This document shows, one piece after another, positions 1 to 11,500 of a DNA stretch of 64,000 nt. The notes below the pieces were generated by a model. The model made no database searches. It saw nothing but the letters and a program-made list of their open reading frames with translations, and had not been told where the DNA came from. Made by a program: the position numbers and the translations under genes. The stretch is from contig NC_081541.1 of assembly GCF_901000735.1 (NCBI RefSeq), positions 33,064,060 through 33,128,059 of the forward strand, read 5' to 3'. Every line of letters begins with the position of its first letter. Within the stretch, counting starts at the first letter, position 1. This DNA comes from Corylus avellana (lineage: Eukaryota; Streptophyta; Magnoliopsida; Fagales; Betulaceae).

Positions 1-332
1 ACCAAAAGAGAAATTCGCAGAATAACAAAGATAGGTTCTTCAAAGGTAAAATTCTTCTTCCTTTAGCTATGGGTATTTGATTTTAAGTTGAGTAATAGGC
101 CTTAGATGAGAACCTTTTGATTTAATCATGATGATATTGGGTGGTTTCACTCTTGAGAATTTTGAATTAGTGTTGGGAGTTGATTCTCTATTTTAATGGG
201 TTAACTTCCCTAAAGGAGTAGACTGGAGTTAATTGATTTTCGTGAATTGTTATTAATTTAGTTGTGAATAAACAGAGTGGAACAACAAGATATTTTTTCA
301 AGATGATTAATTAGCAATTTAAAGACTGCTCA
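1..332. other. Unassigned AT-rich sequence at window edge
   Basis: No ORF, splice pair or recognised repeat is visible here. The stretch precedes the first 1.2-kb direct repeat and may be the outer part of the same retroelement. I looked for a start codon followed by a GT donor that could serve as the missing VPS52 exon 1 and found none. Confidence 0.4.
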
Positions 333-1538
333 TAGCTTCAGTCTAGAGGTAAGTAAATTCACTACCCCTTCTAAAATTACTTCATGTCATGCTATTTATA
401 TATTCTTGTATCAAATTGTAAATGATTATTTTATTTACGTATTATGAAGTTATGTTGCATGCATGAAGGATTTCTAAAAGAACTATCTAGAAAGTTTCTA
501 TTTGTTTAAATGCTTTCTAAGCACAACAAGTTTATATTTGGAAAAGTTTCCATTTTAAGAAAAGAAAGCTGAGAAATGATGATGATTATAAGAAAGAAAA
601 ATGATGATAAACCCTCCTACATGTTGCCCTAAGATGCATCAAAAGAAGTACAAAGAAAAGTACAAGAGATGAGATAAATGTTTATGAAATGAGGGCACAT
701 GTATGGAGGAGAGTATTTTTGGTCCCAAGATAAGTAAGAATGAGAAAGAGTTCGGTACCGATACTCGGATGGAGGCGAAACCACTGAAGGAGGCTATGCC
801 AGAAGGTGGTATTTCATCAACAGACCGTTGAGTGCACCAAGAAAAAGAGTTAATTGACGGTCGGGCATGGCTGAGGCCACAGTTCAGTGCCATGGTCACA
901 AGGACCCGCAACCCTCGTACACAGGGGTAATAGTGTACATGGGCCTTATTATGAGAAAAATGATACTATATTTTCAACGAAGATATGCTAAGATGATTTA
1001 CAAAGATTATTTATAATGATGCATTATGATGATGATTTATAAAGATGATTTACAACGATGATTTATTACTAGATGTAATAGTATGTATATGTTACGGGAG
1101 ATGCAACCGTACATACAGATATTATTATGGCTAGAATTATATTTATTTGCGAAAATGATTTTCAAAACTGAGAACAAGGAGTAAAACTATTTATGGTCGT
1201 GGATATTACTTGCTGGGCCCCCTTTGGGCTCATTCAGTTTTATTTCTTGTTTTCAGGTAGAAAGGATGCTGGAATAGGAGGCCGGAATGGGGTGGGAATA
1301 ATTATTAATTTTCAAAGTCTTTTCATATAAGTTATTGTAATGATATAATATTCCGCAACTAAAGTTTAATGTTTTCTAATTCCGCTTGTAATAAAATCTC
1401 TTGAAAAAAAATGTTTTACGCATTTATTGTATCTTTTAAAATCAAGTACTCTGATAGACCTTATAGATCTTTGCAAGAATTTTTGTTGAAAAAGAAGAAA
1501 AGTGGCAAACTCAGTCTTAACGGACTGGGGATGTTACA
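333..1538 (-). repeat. LTR-like direct repeat, copy 1
   Basis: This is a roughly 1.2-kb block repeated almost in full at 1664-2890. Both copies begin with a shared TAGCTTCAGTCTAGAGG and end in GGGGATGTTACA. Read on the minus strand the unit starts TGTAACATCC, a common start of plant gypsy LTRs, and it holds the 'ttgctgggc..cctttgggctca' type stretch seen in such LTRs. It encodes nothing credible: the shared 88-90 aa minus ORF is only an open stretch within the repeat. The low-coordinate end lacks a clear terminal CA, so it may be a truncated LTR. Only 125 bp separates the copies, which fits either two LTRs with a deleted interior or a simple tandem duplication. Confidence 0.65.
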
Positions 1539-1663
1539 AAGAGCGAGACAAAGCGTTGCAAGAAAGAAAGAACACGAGAGAGAACAGATTTGAGAAATTA
1601 GTTTGAAAGATATACTAGTAGTGTTAGTCAGATTGGAGCAACTAGATCATTCAGACCACTTTT

Positions 1664-2890
1664 TAGCTTCAGTCTAGAGGTAAGTAAATTCACTACCCCT
1701 TCTAAAATTACTTCATGTCATGCTATTTATTCATTCTTGTATCAAACTGTAAATGATTATTTTATTTACCTGTCATAGAGACATGTTGCATGCATGAAGG
1801 ATTTCTAAAAGAATTATTTAGAAAGTTTCTATTTCTTTAAATGCTTTCTAAGTACACAAGTTTATATTTGGAAAAGTTTCCATTTTTGAGAAAAGAAAGT
1901 TGAGAAAATGATGATGATTATAAGAAAGAAGAATGATGATAAACCCTCCTACATGTTGCCCTAAGATGCATCAAAAGAAGTACAAAGAAAAGTACAAGAA
2001 ATGAGTTAAATGTTTATGAAATGAGGACACATGTATGGAGGAGAGTATTTTTGGCCCCAAGATAAGATGAGATGAGTTCGGTACCGATACTCGGATGGAG
2101 GCGAAACCACTGAAGGAGGCTATGCCAGAAGGTGGTATTCCATCAACATGACCGTTGAGTGCACCAAGAAAAGAGTTAATTGACGGTCGGGCATGGCTGA
2201 GGCCACAGTTCAGTGCCATGGTCACAAGGACCCGCAACCCTCGTACACAGGGGTAATAGTGTACATGGGCCCTAATATGAGAAAATGATAATATAATTTC
2301 AACGAGGATTTACTATGATGATTTTCAATGATGATATACTATGATGATTTACAATGATGATTTATAGCGATGCATTATGATGATGATTTATAAAGATGAT
2401 TTATGACGATGATCTAATAATAAATGTAATAGTACGTATATGCTACGGAAGATGCAACCGTACATACATGTATTATTATTATGGCTGGATGTATATTTAT
2501 TTGTAAAAACAATTATCAAAACTAAGAACAAGGAACAAAACTATTTATGGTTGTGGATTTTACTTGCTGGGCTCCCTTTGGGCTCATTTAGTTTTATTTC
2601 TTGTTTTCAGGTAGAAAGGACGCTGGAATAGAAGGCCGGAATTGGGGCGGGAATAATTATTAACTTTCAAAGTCTTTTCATATCAATTATTGTAATAATA
2701 TGATTTTCCGCAACTAAAGTTTAATGTTTTCTAATTTCGCTTGTAATAAAATCTTTTGAATGATGTTTTATATATTTATCGTATTCTTTAAAATCAAGCA
2801 CTTTGATAGACCTTATAGATCTTTGCAAGAACTTTTGTTGTAAAAGAAGAAAAGTGGCAAACTCAGCCTTAACGGGCTGGGGATGTTACA
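1664..2890 (-). repeat. LTR-like direct repeat, copy 2
   Basis: This is the second copy of the 333-1538 unit, with scattered substitutions and small indels. Its minus-strand start (TGTAACATCC at 2890) abuts the broken copia gag at 2891, so the gag reading frame runs a few codons into the repeat and stops. This suggests the LTR unit landed inside the copia element, or that a deletion joined them. No matching target duplication was found on the far side. Confidence 0.65.
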
Positions 2891-3357
2891 TCCCAACTAT
2901 TGGGCAAAGATGCCAAGACGATCAACGCGTGAACCTCATCATCAAAATTAATTTCCACCGAGGATAATTGATTTGTGATGGTGTTGAACTCATTGAGATG
3001 ATGTGCCACCGAAGTCCCTTCCGCCATCTTTAGGTTGAACAATTTTTTCATCAAATGCACCTTGTTGTTAGCCGACGGCTTGTCATACATGCTTGACAAA
3101 GCCGCCATTAGACTTGCTGTGGTCTTCTCCTTTACAAAGTTGTGTGCAACTGATTTTGACAGTGATAACCTGATAACTGCTAGGGCTTTACGATCAAGCA
3201 GAGCCCACTCGTTATCATCCATGTCGTCGGGTTGTTCTTCTAAAAGAGGTTGATGAAGATCCTTTCCATAAAGAATATCTTCAATTTGTACCTTCCAAAA
3301 CCCAAAATCTTTGCCGTCGAATTTCTCGATTCCCATCTTTCCTTCTTCACCTGCCAT
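2888..3357 (-). pseudogene. Ty1/copia gag fragment, truncated
   Basis: The ORF begins with ATG at 3357 and encodes about 155 residues of a copia-type gag (UBN2/DUF4219 family). The family signature is visible: a KFDGKDFGFWK start near residue 10, the DRKALAVIRLSLS helix, and the LMKKLFNLKMAEG and HLNEFNTITNQL segments. The normal protein continues through an integrase-type gag tail and a CCHC knuckle, but this copy ends abruptly after the ASLPNSWD stretch where the LTR-like repeat begins. Its primer site and LTR lie directly upstream (3378-4083). No protease, integrase or RT follows. Classification is confident; activity is excluded. Confidence 0.85.
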
Positions 3358-3377
3358 CGCTCCCACTCGAACCAACA

Positions 3378-3389
3378 GCTCTGATACCA
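3378..3389 (-). promoter_or_regulatory. Primer-binding site, initiator Met tRNA type
   Basis: The minus strand reads TGGTATCAGAGC two bases inside the LTR end. This is the usual plant copia primer site, complementary to the 3' end of initiator methionine tRNA. It fixes the orientation of the element and the inner LTR border. Confidence 0.85.
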
Positions 3390-3391
3390 GT

Positions 3392-4083
3392 TGTTAGGAA
3401 ATTAATCCTATTTCCCAAGACCCGTGAGATGCAAAAATAAGAAGAATGCGGAATAACAAAGATTAGGCAATTACGCACGACACAAAGATTTAAGTGGTTC
3501 GGCTTAACAAGCCTACATCCACTGGCGGAGACGACCCGGAGAAAATCCACTATCAAAAGATGGAGTACAAAAATAGTAGAGAGAAAATCACTCAGATCCA
3601 AAAGCCCTAATACACCCAAATCTCACTATCACACAAGAGAGATTATTCCCAAAATAGAATACAAAAGACAGATGTACAAACTCTTCTTTTGCTGGAACGG
3701 ATGGTGGCTGATCTCTATTTTCTTCTCTCACTCTGCAATACCCTTTTTCTTCTAATCACTTGTTTTTGGCTTCCCCAAAAACCACCAAGAAGAAAACACC
3801 GTTGCTGCCCTTGTACCTCCTCTTAAATTCTCTCTTTTTCTCCTCCCTTCGGTGCTTCACGTTTTTGGCACACACAAATTCACCTTGTGCTTTGTTCCTT
3901 ATATAGAAGCTTTAACTCTCATTTTACATGTTGGTCTAGGACTCCTACTATAAATCAAACAAGGAGTCCAATTACACATAGGAGAAGGACTCCAAAACAA
4001 ACTTGGACAAAAGTCTTCTAAACCCAAAAGGAGTAGAGAACTAGTGGGGCCCACGTGTGATGAGTGGCAAGTCACAACTAACA
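3392..4083 (-). mobile_element. Copia 5' LTR (692 bp)
   Basis: The LTR starts TGTTAG and ends CTAACA, a perfect 6-bp terminal inverted repeat, with the tRNA-Met primer site 2 bp from its inner end and copia gag beyond. Its outer end interrupts a gypsy gag ORF at 4084, so the copia element inserted into an older gypsy element. No partner 3' LTR is present in the window. Confidence 0.85.
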
Positions 4084-4668
4084 GGACCATCCTCGAGTTC
4101 GGTTGTAGAGGCGCTCAAAGTGACTTTGATATTCACTCACAGTAGACGTTTGTTGAATCTTCGCAAGCTCTCCATCCACGTTATCATATGCTGAAGGACC
4201 GAATCGAAGAAGAAGTCCCTCCACAAATTCATCCCATGTTGGTTCTCCTCGACATGCTACTAACCAATCAAACCACTGTATGGCATCCCCATCCAAGCTG
4301 ATTGATGCTATCTCCACCTTTGAATCAACGGGTGTGTGGTGATATTTGAAGAATCGCTCTGCTCTGGATATCCATCCCGATGGATCTTCATCATCCCAAC
4401 GCGGAAACTCCAATTTCATACGTGGAGCTCCATACTCTTGCTCCCTTCGTAATCGAGGTTCTGGTGACTCTTGATTTTTGTTTGATCTCACGTCTTCCTC
4501 TTGTGATGATCGAACTTCCAATGACTCCCGATTTTTACCTAACTTAGAGTTCACACATCGGCTGTCTATGACTTCTTCCATTAATCCCCTCAATTGTTCC
4601 ACAATCTTCGGAATAATTCTTGCTTCAAAAGAAACCTCGTCAAATGAAATATTGCTAGTGCCAGCCAT
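4084..4668 (-). pseudogene. Ty3/gypsy gag fragment, interrupted by copia LTR
   Basis: The ORF starts at 4668 and gives about 195 residues of Retrotrans_gag type. After a charged N-terminus it shows the typical MKLEFPRWDDEDPSGWISRA stretch, then FFKYHHTP, the IQWFDWL block and WDEFVEGLLLRFG, and ends in YQSHFERLYNRTRG, where the copia LTR starts. Everything downstream (zinc knuckle, protease, RT, integrase) is missing. It is a decayed capsid gene and part of the same element as the primer site at 5210 and the LTR piece at 5224. Confidence 0.85.
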
Positions 4669-5223
4669 GGCGTACTGCTTTTAGTCGGTAATACCAAGCT
4701 CTCTTTTTTGATTACGTGTAAAGGGCATAAACTACTACTTCTTTTTTTTTTTTTTTTTTTTTTTAATCTTTTTTTTTTTTTTTTAACCCTTAGGCTAGAT
4801 AAGATATCCGCAGAATACAATAAGCTGGAAAGTGCTAACTTAACTCTATTACCAAACAGTCAAAACTTCCAACACTAAACCAGGATAAGATAATCCTCAC
4901 GCTAAATAAGCTTACCCGTCCACTGGAACAGGGATTTCCACCAATTGCTGCAGCCAAACAGCCACCTTCTTCCCCAAATAAACCCGTACGAAGCAAAATT
5001 TCAGAACAAAAGTTGCAGAAAATTTTTGCGACTCCCACAGCCGCTCACCGGAACACCCAGAAATCAACAACCACCGTACTACCGGGCAGAGATGAACGTC
5101 TACCACCCACGTTGACGGCGATCCTCACACGCTCAGTACGATTGAGCAACAGCCCACTGCCGCACAATCAGCCCCCACACGGCACAGCAAAATCGCCCAA
5201 GAAAGCGTGGCTCTGATACCAAA
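4669..5223 (-). mobile_element. Gypsy leader with tRNA-Met primer site at 5210-5221
   Basis: This is untranslated leader between the gypsy primer-binding site (minus strand TGGTATCAGAGC, 5210-5221) and the gag start. It holds two long A/T homopolymer runs near 4741-4785. The small ORFs here on both strands overlap one another and match nothing known. Confidence 0.7.
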
Positions 5224-5512
5224 TGGTAGGAACCGTAGTTCTTATCAATTAAAATCAGAGAAAAACCAAAGAAAAACAAAGAAAGATATGACCTCTTCGA
5301 GGGGGTCTAGCCTCCACAATTTGCTTATAGCAATTGATTGAAATTGTTATTGGATGCTTGGCCTAAAGGCACTTACATTGCTTTTTATAGAGTAGAAAAT
5401 AAACCTAATCTCAATAGGAATAGGATTAATAACCCTAATCCTAGTAGGAGAAGAAATCCTAACCTAGTAAGGAAAGGAATTATTTAATAATAGAAAATAA
5501 AGGGTTTTTAAC
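5224..5512 (-). mobile_element. Gypsy 5' LTR, right border uncertain
   Basis: The sequence next to the primer site begins TGGTAGG and runs as noncoding AT-rich DNA to within about 50 bp of VPS52 exon 2. I could not find a clean outer end, so the right border is approximate. It lies in VPS52 intron 1, opposite in orientation to the gene, and an in-frame ATG at 5513 lies just beyond it. Confidence 0.5.
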
Positions 5513-5563
5513 ATGATAATCCTAATCTTGCACGTGTTTGATTTATGTTTCATGTGTGTGCAG

Positions 5564-8500
5564 GGGCAGTCTTATGGTGAGACAAATGATGCTCAGAAAA
5601 ATGTATTTGATTTAGGAGCATTTGTTGGGGACTTGACTGTCGAGGAGGATGCAAGCAGGTATGATTGTTCCTTGTGTTGTTGTGTGGATTTGTGCTATTT
5701 GTTCATTACTTGGAGGAAGTGATCAATTTGATTTGTTTTTAAATAGATTGTTTTCATTCCGTTGTTATGAAGAGACATTTGGTTGATATGTTGTACAGTG
5801 GTGATATGTCATTGGAAGGCCTGCAGCAAGAACTGGAAGAATGTAAAAATGATGATGTAAGTACTTTATTCATCAATGCGTCTGGGTGTAATAATTTTAT
5901 TCTTGTTGCTTACTGGAAAAAAAAATGGTTTCTTATGTTCTTTTTAGAGGTTTACACATTGATGATCCCCTTCCCACCCCTCTGGCCTCTTTTTTGATGT
6001 AGGTAGTTGCAAACATACTGTCGAAAGGGACAACATTAAGGGAGTATACGAAGGGGGTTGAGAACAATTTACGGCAAGTTGAATTGGACTCGATTCAGGT
6101 TTGTGGCTTCTAAGCAGATTTTTTTTTTTTTAAATGGCAATCCATAGTTTTTATAATTTGTAGCTACTTGATTTATGATTGTAATTTTTTTCTTCTAGGA
6201 TTTGCTTGATTTATGGTAGCATGAAAATTGTCTTATGTAGCTCATACTACTATGGTGTTCACAGCATACAGTGATTGATGGTTTGTTGCAATAAATCCAG
6301 TAATTTTTCATATACAAACTATGGTGTGAAGAGTCTTCTCTTTTATTTTAGGAAGTCTGCTTCTTCAAAATAGACTGGTTTCCCACTGCTTTATCATATC
6401 ATACTGCCAAAGACTACAGTGTCGTACAGTTGCATATCTTTATAAATTTTCTTCTTAAGCGGCATGCTTTTTGCTATAGTGGTACTTTTGTTTTTTGGAT
6501 AGGTAATCAAGCGACTTTATAAAAAAACATGAGGTGCCCTTAATTACACCGGAAGTATTCACAAGGACACCAAGAAGCAAAAGCAAAAAAAAAAGAAAAA
6601 GAGCCCATAAACCCATAAAAACCCACAAAACAAACCCAAAGCCCCACCACAGAAGACCTACACCCTCTTGCCTTTACCACGACTGGAACCCTCATGATAG
6701 ATTCTCCAAGTTCTTCAATTCCCTCCTTCCTTTCGACTTAGAAGCACAAACTGACTTCGATGATTCTCCCAATTTTGAGAGAGGTAGGACCATCCCTTAC
6801 CTAATTGGGGGAGGGGGATCATGAGACAAACCCGCGAAAACTTGTGAAAAGGACCAAAACCCCGACAAAAATAGAGAAAGAGAAACGGCTTCATCCACCC
6901 CACCCTTCTGGACAGCCTCTGGGGGCAACTCACACGAGATCAAATCCAAGGGCACGGCATGGGGAAAATCACCCAAGGGGAAATGATAATCTTCTTCCGC
7001 CTCCTCTTCTCAAAAATTGTCTACCTCCCCATCCATTCGAATGTCCCCATTATCCTTATCAACCTGTGCAGAAGATGGAATCAACACTGTTGGGCTGATA
7101 GTCCCTTCCTTACCCAAAACTTCCACAAAAGGTTGAGCCACAGCAGATGTCTTGAGAACCCCCCTCCGGAGAATACCCCTCTCCAGAAGGGAATTCCGAA
7201 CAACTACACTTGCCAGGCCTTAAATAACCTCCAGCGAGGTGTTAACTACAGTCTGACCAGATGGCTGCAAAGGCGAGCTCAGACCGAAATCCAAAGGACC
7301 AGTAGGTGGAGCGCTAGTCGTTGTCATCGCCTCAGCAATCAGACTATTGTCCATCTTAGCAAACTTACTGTTCTTCAGCTTTTGGTTGTAGATATTCAGA
7401 GATTTAGGAACCGGCAGTGTTGGGGAGGCCCGCACAGTCGAAACATTAGGAACATCAACACGATTTGGACCTAATACCTCCGGCAAGCTAGCATTGGACC
7501 CAAGACCTACCAATGAGAACTGTCCATCCTCCGGAGGATTGTGCTGAACAAAAAGAACCTCGCCGTTAGTCAAGTGACTTTCTTATTGGATGGCTAGTTA
7601 CTTTTAAAGTCTTTGTTCAAGTCAAGTGACTTGACTTAGAGAAAGAAAGCTGTTAGTGAAGTGTCGGGAGATGTGTACAGTTTCGGCGCTCGAAGAAAAG
7701 CTACTTCGATTGTTCTGGGAAGTACTACTTGAAAGTCAAACAATTTGTTGCAAGCAAAGCAGAACAGAAGATAGAGGAAACTGGAACTTTAGCTAGTAGA
7801 CTACTTTCATTAGCAACTCTCATTGATTAGAGAAAATCTCATACCCAATTGAAAAAAAGGTCTTGGAATTGACTTTTAGAAAAAAACTGCTTTTCCGTTA
7901 GCACTACAGTTCAAGCAGAACTGATACTTGAACCCTCAAGGTCAAGTGCCTACATGAGGAGTATCTCTACCAATTTTCCTGCACCAACTTTCTTTGATTG
8001 GTAATATTTTGAATCCAGGATTATCCTATTCTTCCCCACCGTTTTACCAGCTGAAGCGCATTGCTCCATTATGTTTTTATCATTATATAAGATACTTCTT
8101 TCATCCCATCGGAACTGGCCAAACAAGCCTACCTTGTAACTCTGCTCTACTTAGTCTTCATCACTGGTGAACAAGAAGAGTTTAAGTAGCCTGAATGGAA
8201 GGTGACAATCATTAGGTGGAGCACTTGGACCCTATGGGCCATGAAGGGTATGTTTAATGACAAACAATTTTTAGGAGGATAGCTTTAAAAACATATACTT
8301 TCTGATACTCTTTGGCTATTATTGTTGATAAGTTAGGAGGATAGCACCATTTTTTTTTGATAAGTTAAGGTGTAAAGACATTTTAAGCTGTTTTGCTGTG
8401 GAGGTTTTGACCAATTTAAAATTGTTATTTTTTTGATTGTTAGATTGTGTTCCGTTACGGGTTCTAAAGCTGACCCAAACTTGCCCTGAAATTTTTAGTT

Positions 8501-11500
8501 GTTAACTTCAGTTACCATAAATGAAGCTTTGGCCATTGATGTTGCAGACTATCTCATATTATGGATGCTTGGAAGTGTGTACAAGCATCTGTATGCACAT
8601 CAATGAAGGATAAGACTCTTTTGACTTGTTATATTGTTCATCATCCTTGCACTGTTGGTCTTCTATAGCGCTAATCTTAAACTATAGAAACTAGATTTAA
8701 ATTATTAGCCCTTAAATAGGAATGTGTGATTTGTTTTCAGTCATTGGTTAAGTTTTGTTGGTAGAGATACTCTTCAAAATCCTTTTTGAGTACTGTTTTT
8801 TTCTTATTTATTTTTCATTTATAATACTCACTGTTTTTAATTCTTTTAGTACTTCTACTTTTGCAGGATTACATAAAAGAAAGTGATAATTTAGTGTCTC
8901 TTCATGATCAAATTCGTGAATGTGACAGTATTTTGTCACAGATGGAAACTCTCCTCAGCGGATTTCAAGTATGTTTGCCCTTGCTTGGCAATAAGCAAGT
9001 GTTTCCTTGCTTGCAGCTTCAGTGAGACTTTTTTTATACTGATAGAAAGGTCTTTCAAGTATTTTTGTTGGAAATGCACAAGTTGTCCCTCTCTAATAAC
9101 AACATATTGGCTGAAAACATGTGATCATAGAAAAATTCTAGTGAATGTTTGCTCCCCTGAAATTCTTTAGTATCATTCTGTCCATTAACAACAATCAGAA
9201 TTCATGATACTCCTACACACCTGTTTGGGTTGATCTTGATGATCTTTGCTTAAAGAACTGGTAATCCATTGTCTTATTGATGGGGATAAGACCATAATTC
9301 CTTTTAGAATCATACTATGTCTATAAAATCCAAATGGAGATATAGGCATGAGCTGGTTGTTTCTCTGGGCTCCTTCCCACAATCAATTTCTGGGCATTGC
9401 AATTATATAAGTAGCACCACTTCAGTCCGATATGCCTGGAATCATAATCATAATCAGTTAACTGGTGGGATATATTAAAGATCCATTTAGAAAGTCTGGA
9501 TGCTTTTAACAAGTGGCCGATTTATAAGCTGTATAAAAAACAGAGCACTGATTATAGGCACCGACTTTACTTTTCTATTGCTTTCGGGATGTCTTTAAAA
9601 GTTTGGTCATGATTTTCCTACAGCCATTTGAGAATAATGATACTGGTTTCATTTCAGCTGTGGTATGAGTAACTAAGAAGATATGAAACCCAGACGTTAG
9701 ATGCATTTCAAATGATATAGGCTTTCTCTGTTTACATACCTTGTTTGACATTGATTCTCTCACAATTATTTATTATTTTAATGTTTTTGTTTCTTATACT
9801 TGTCTGTTCTTTTCTTTGATTGGTTTTCTTTTAGTAAAACCCAAGGGTTTGTATTTTTTTCTCACACTTTTCAATGGTGTTGTTCTTTGACACTTCCAGT
9901 CTGAAATTGGTTCCATAAGTTCAGACATAAAAATCCTCCAGGAGAAGTCTATGGATATGGGTCTGAAACTTAAGAATCGCAAGGTATCATTGTTTTTATG
10001 AGAAGCTATGCTTCATTGTTTGGTTGGAGTTTAAATTTTGAGTACTGCAAACAGGGTTTGTGGATCTCATTAGATGTTAATAGTGCTTATCATCTTGTGA
10101 TGTACAAAATATGATTGTTTATGTTCTTTAAACAGGTGGCAGAATCAAGTTTGGCAAAATTTGTTGAAGACATTATAGTCCCTCCAAGGATGGTTGACAT
10201 AATTGTTGATGGAGAGGTATCCCTGGTTTTTGTATAATGTACTTTTCTGTGTTCATGTGATAATTGATATTACTAGTTTTTATCCAAATTTTTTTTTGAT
10301 ATTACAACTTGTTTGTCTTAGTTTTGCAACTTGCTCACATGTGGTGTCATTCCTAAATGACTCTTGTTTATATGTCCTTTTTTACAAATCAAAGAGTTTC
10401 ATTGATTCACCTAGCCAAAAGAATTATCAGGGCCCTGCTATTATTGTTATTTTTTTGATAAGTAGGCCCTGATATTATTAATGTCTGGTGATTGAATTAT
10501 GATAAAAATATTGATACAGGTAATTTGAGAGAAGTCTATATGTGTGTTTTGTCTATTTTTACAGTCGCCTTAATTAGAAAGCTCCTTTCTGAACCTGTTG
10601 CTAAAACTTTACACTTTTATTATTATACTAATCGTGTCAAGCCATAGTTGGATTAAGCTCTTTTAGGTTTGATCTATGTCATTGTCATGTTCTTGTAAGA
10701 CTTGCTAGATTGGTTTGAGTGAAAATTTCATACGAGGGAAATGTGTTTTAGTTTAAATGATTAATTGTTGCTTATAGTTTTTTTTCTGTCCCCTCCACCG
10801 TACTGCTTTAACATATTAATCATGGTATCTAGGACAGTAGCTTGATACTGGAAAGGTTCGGGCATCGCCTTCATTTTCTATCTGTCTTTTTAATCCAGAA
10901 TATTGACATAGCTGGCCAGTTGATATGTAGTTGTTGCAACATCTTCTATATATATTTATGTGTGTGTATGTGCATGTATCAAATGTATAGTAGTTGAAGT
11001 GATCAATTGTTGCTTGTAGTTCCCTCTCCTCCCTTCTTCTTGTAAGGATTTAATCATTGCATGAGGAGATATCGTTGCTTTTGATTGTGGAAATATGCAG
11101 GCATCCCCTTCCCTTTCTATCCATCTGTTTAACCCTTGCTATTGACATGGTTGGCAAGATTTTTCTAGTTGTTGCAGCAACATCTTCTACGTGTGCATGT
11201 TTGCACTCGCGCATACACACATTTTGGTTCTTAGAACGGCACTTTCTATATGTTTTATGCTCATATACTTGATTTAGCACTGTTCCAACGTTGTAGCTTA
11301 GAGTTGATTTGTCAACTATTATATGTAGGCCTTATCTGTAACAGAATCGAGCTACATCACACCTTATCTGTGACAGAATGGAGTTACATCACATGTCCTT
11401 GAATGTACATGCTGCACAGTCCATGTTGCTTCCTGGGCAAATTGGTGATTTGGGACTTTTTGTGATCCTTTTCTTCCATTGCTGTTAACATACTTGCAGT

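Noticed and set aside
639..2237. Repeated 88-90 aa minus ORF starting MRVLVTMALNCGLS
   Set aside because: It exists twice only because the LTR-like unit is duplicated, and the two copies already differ by frameshifting indels.
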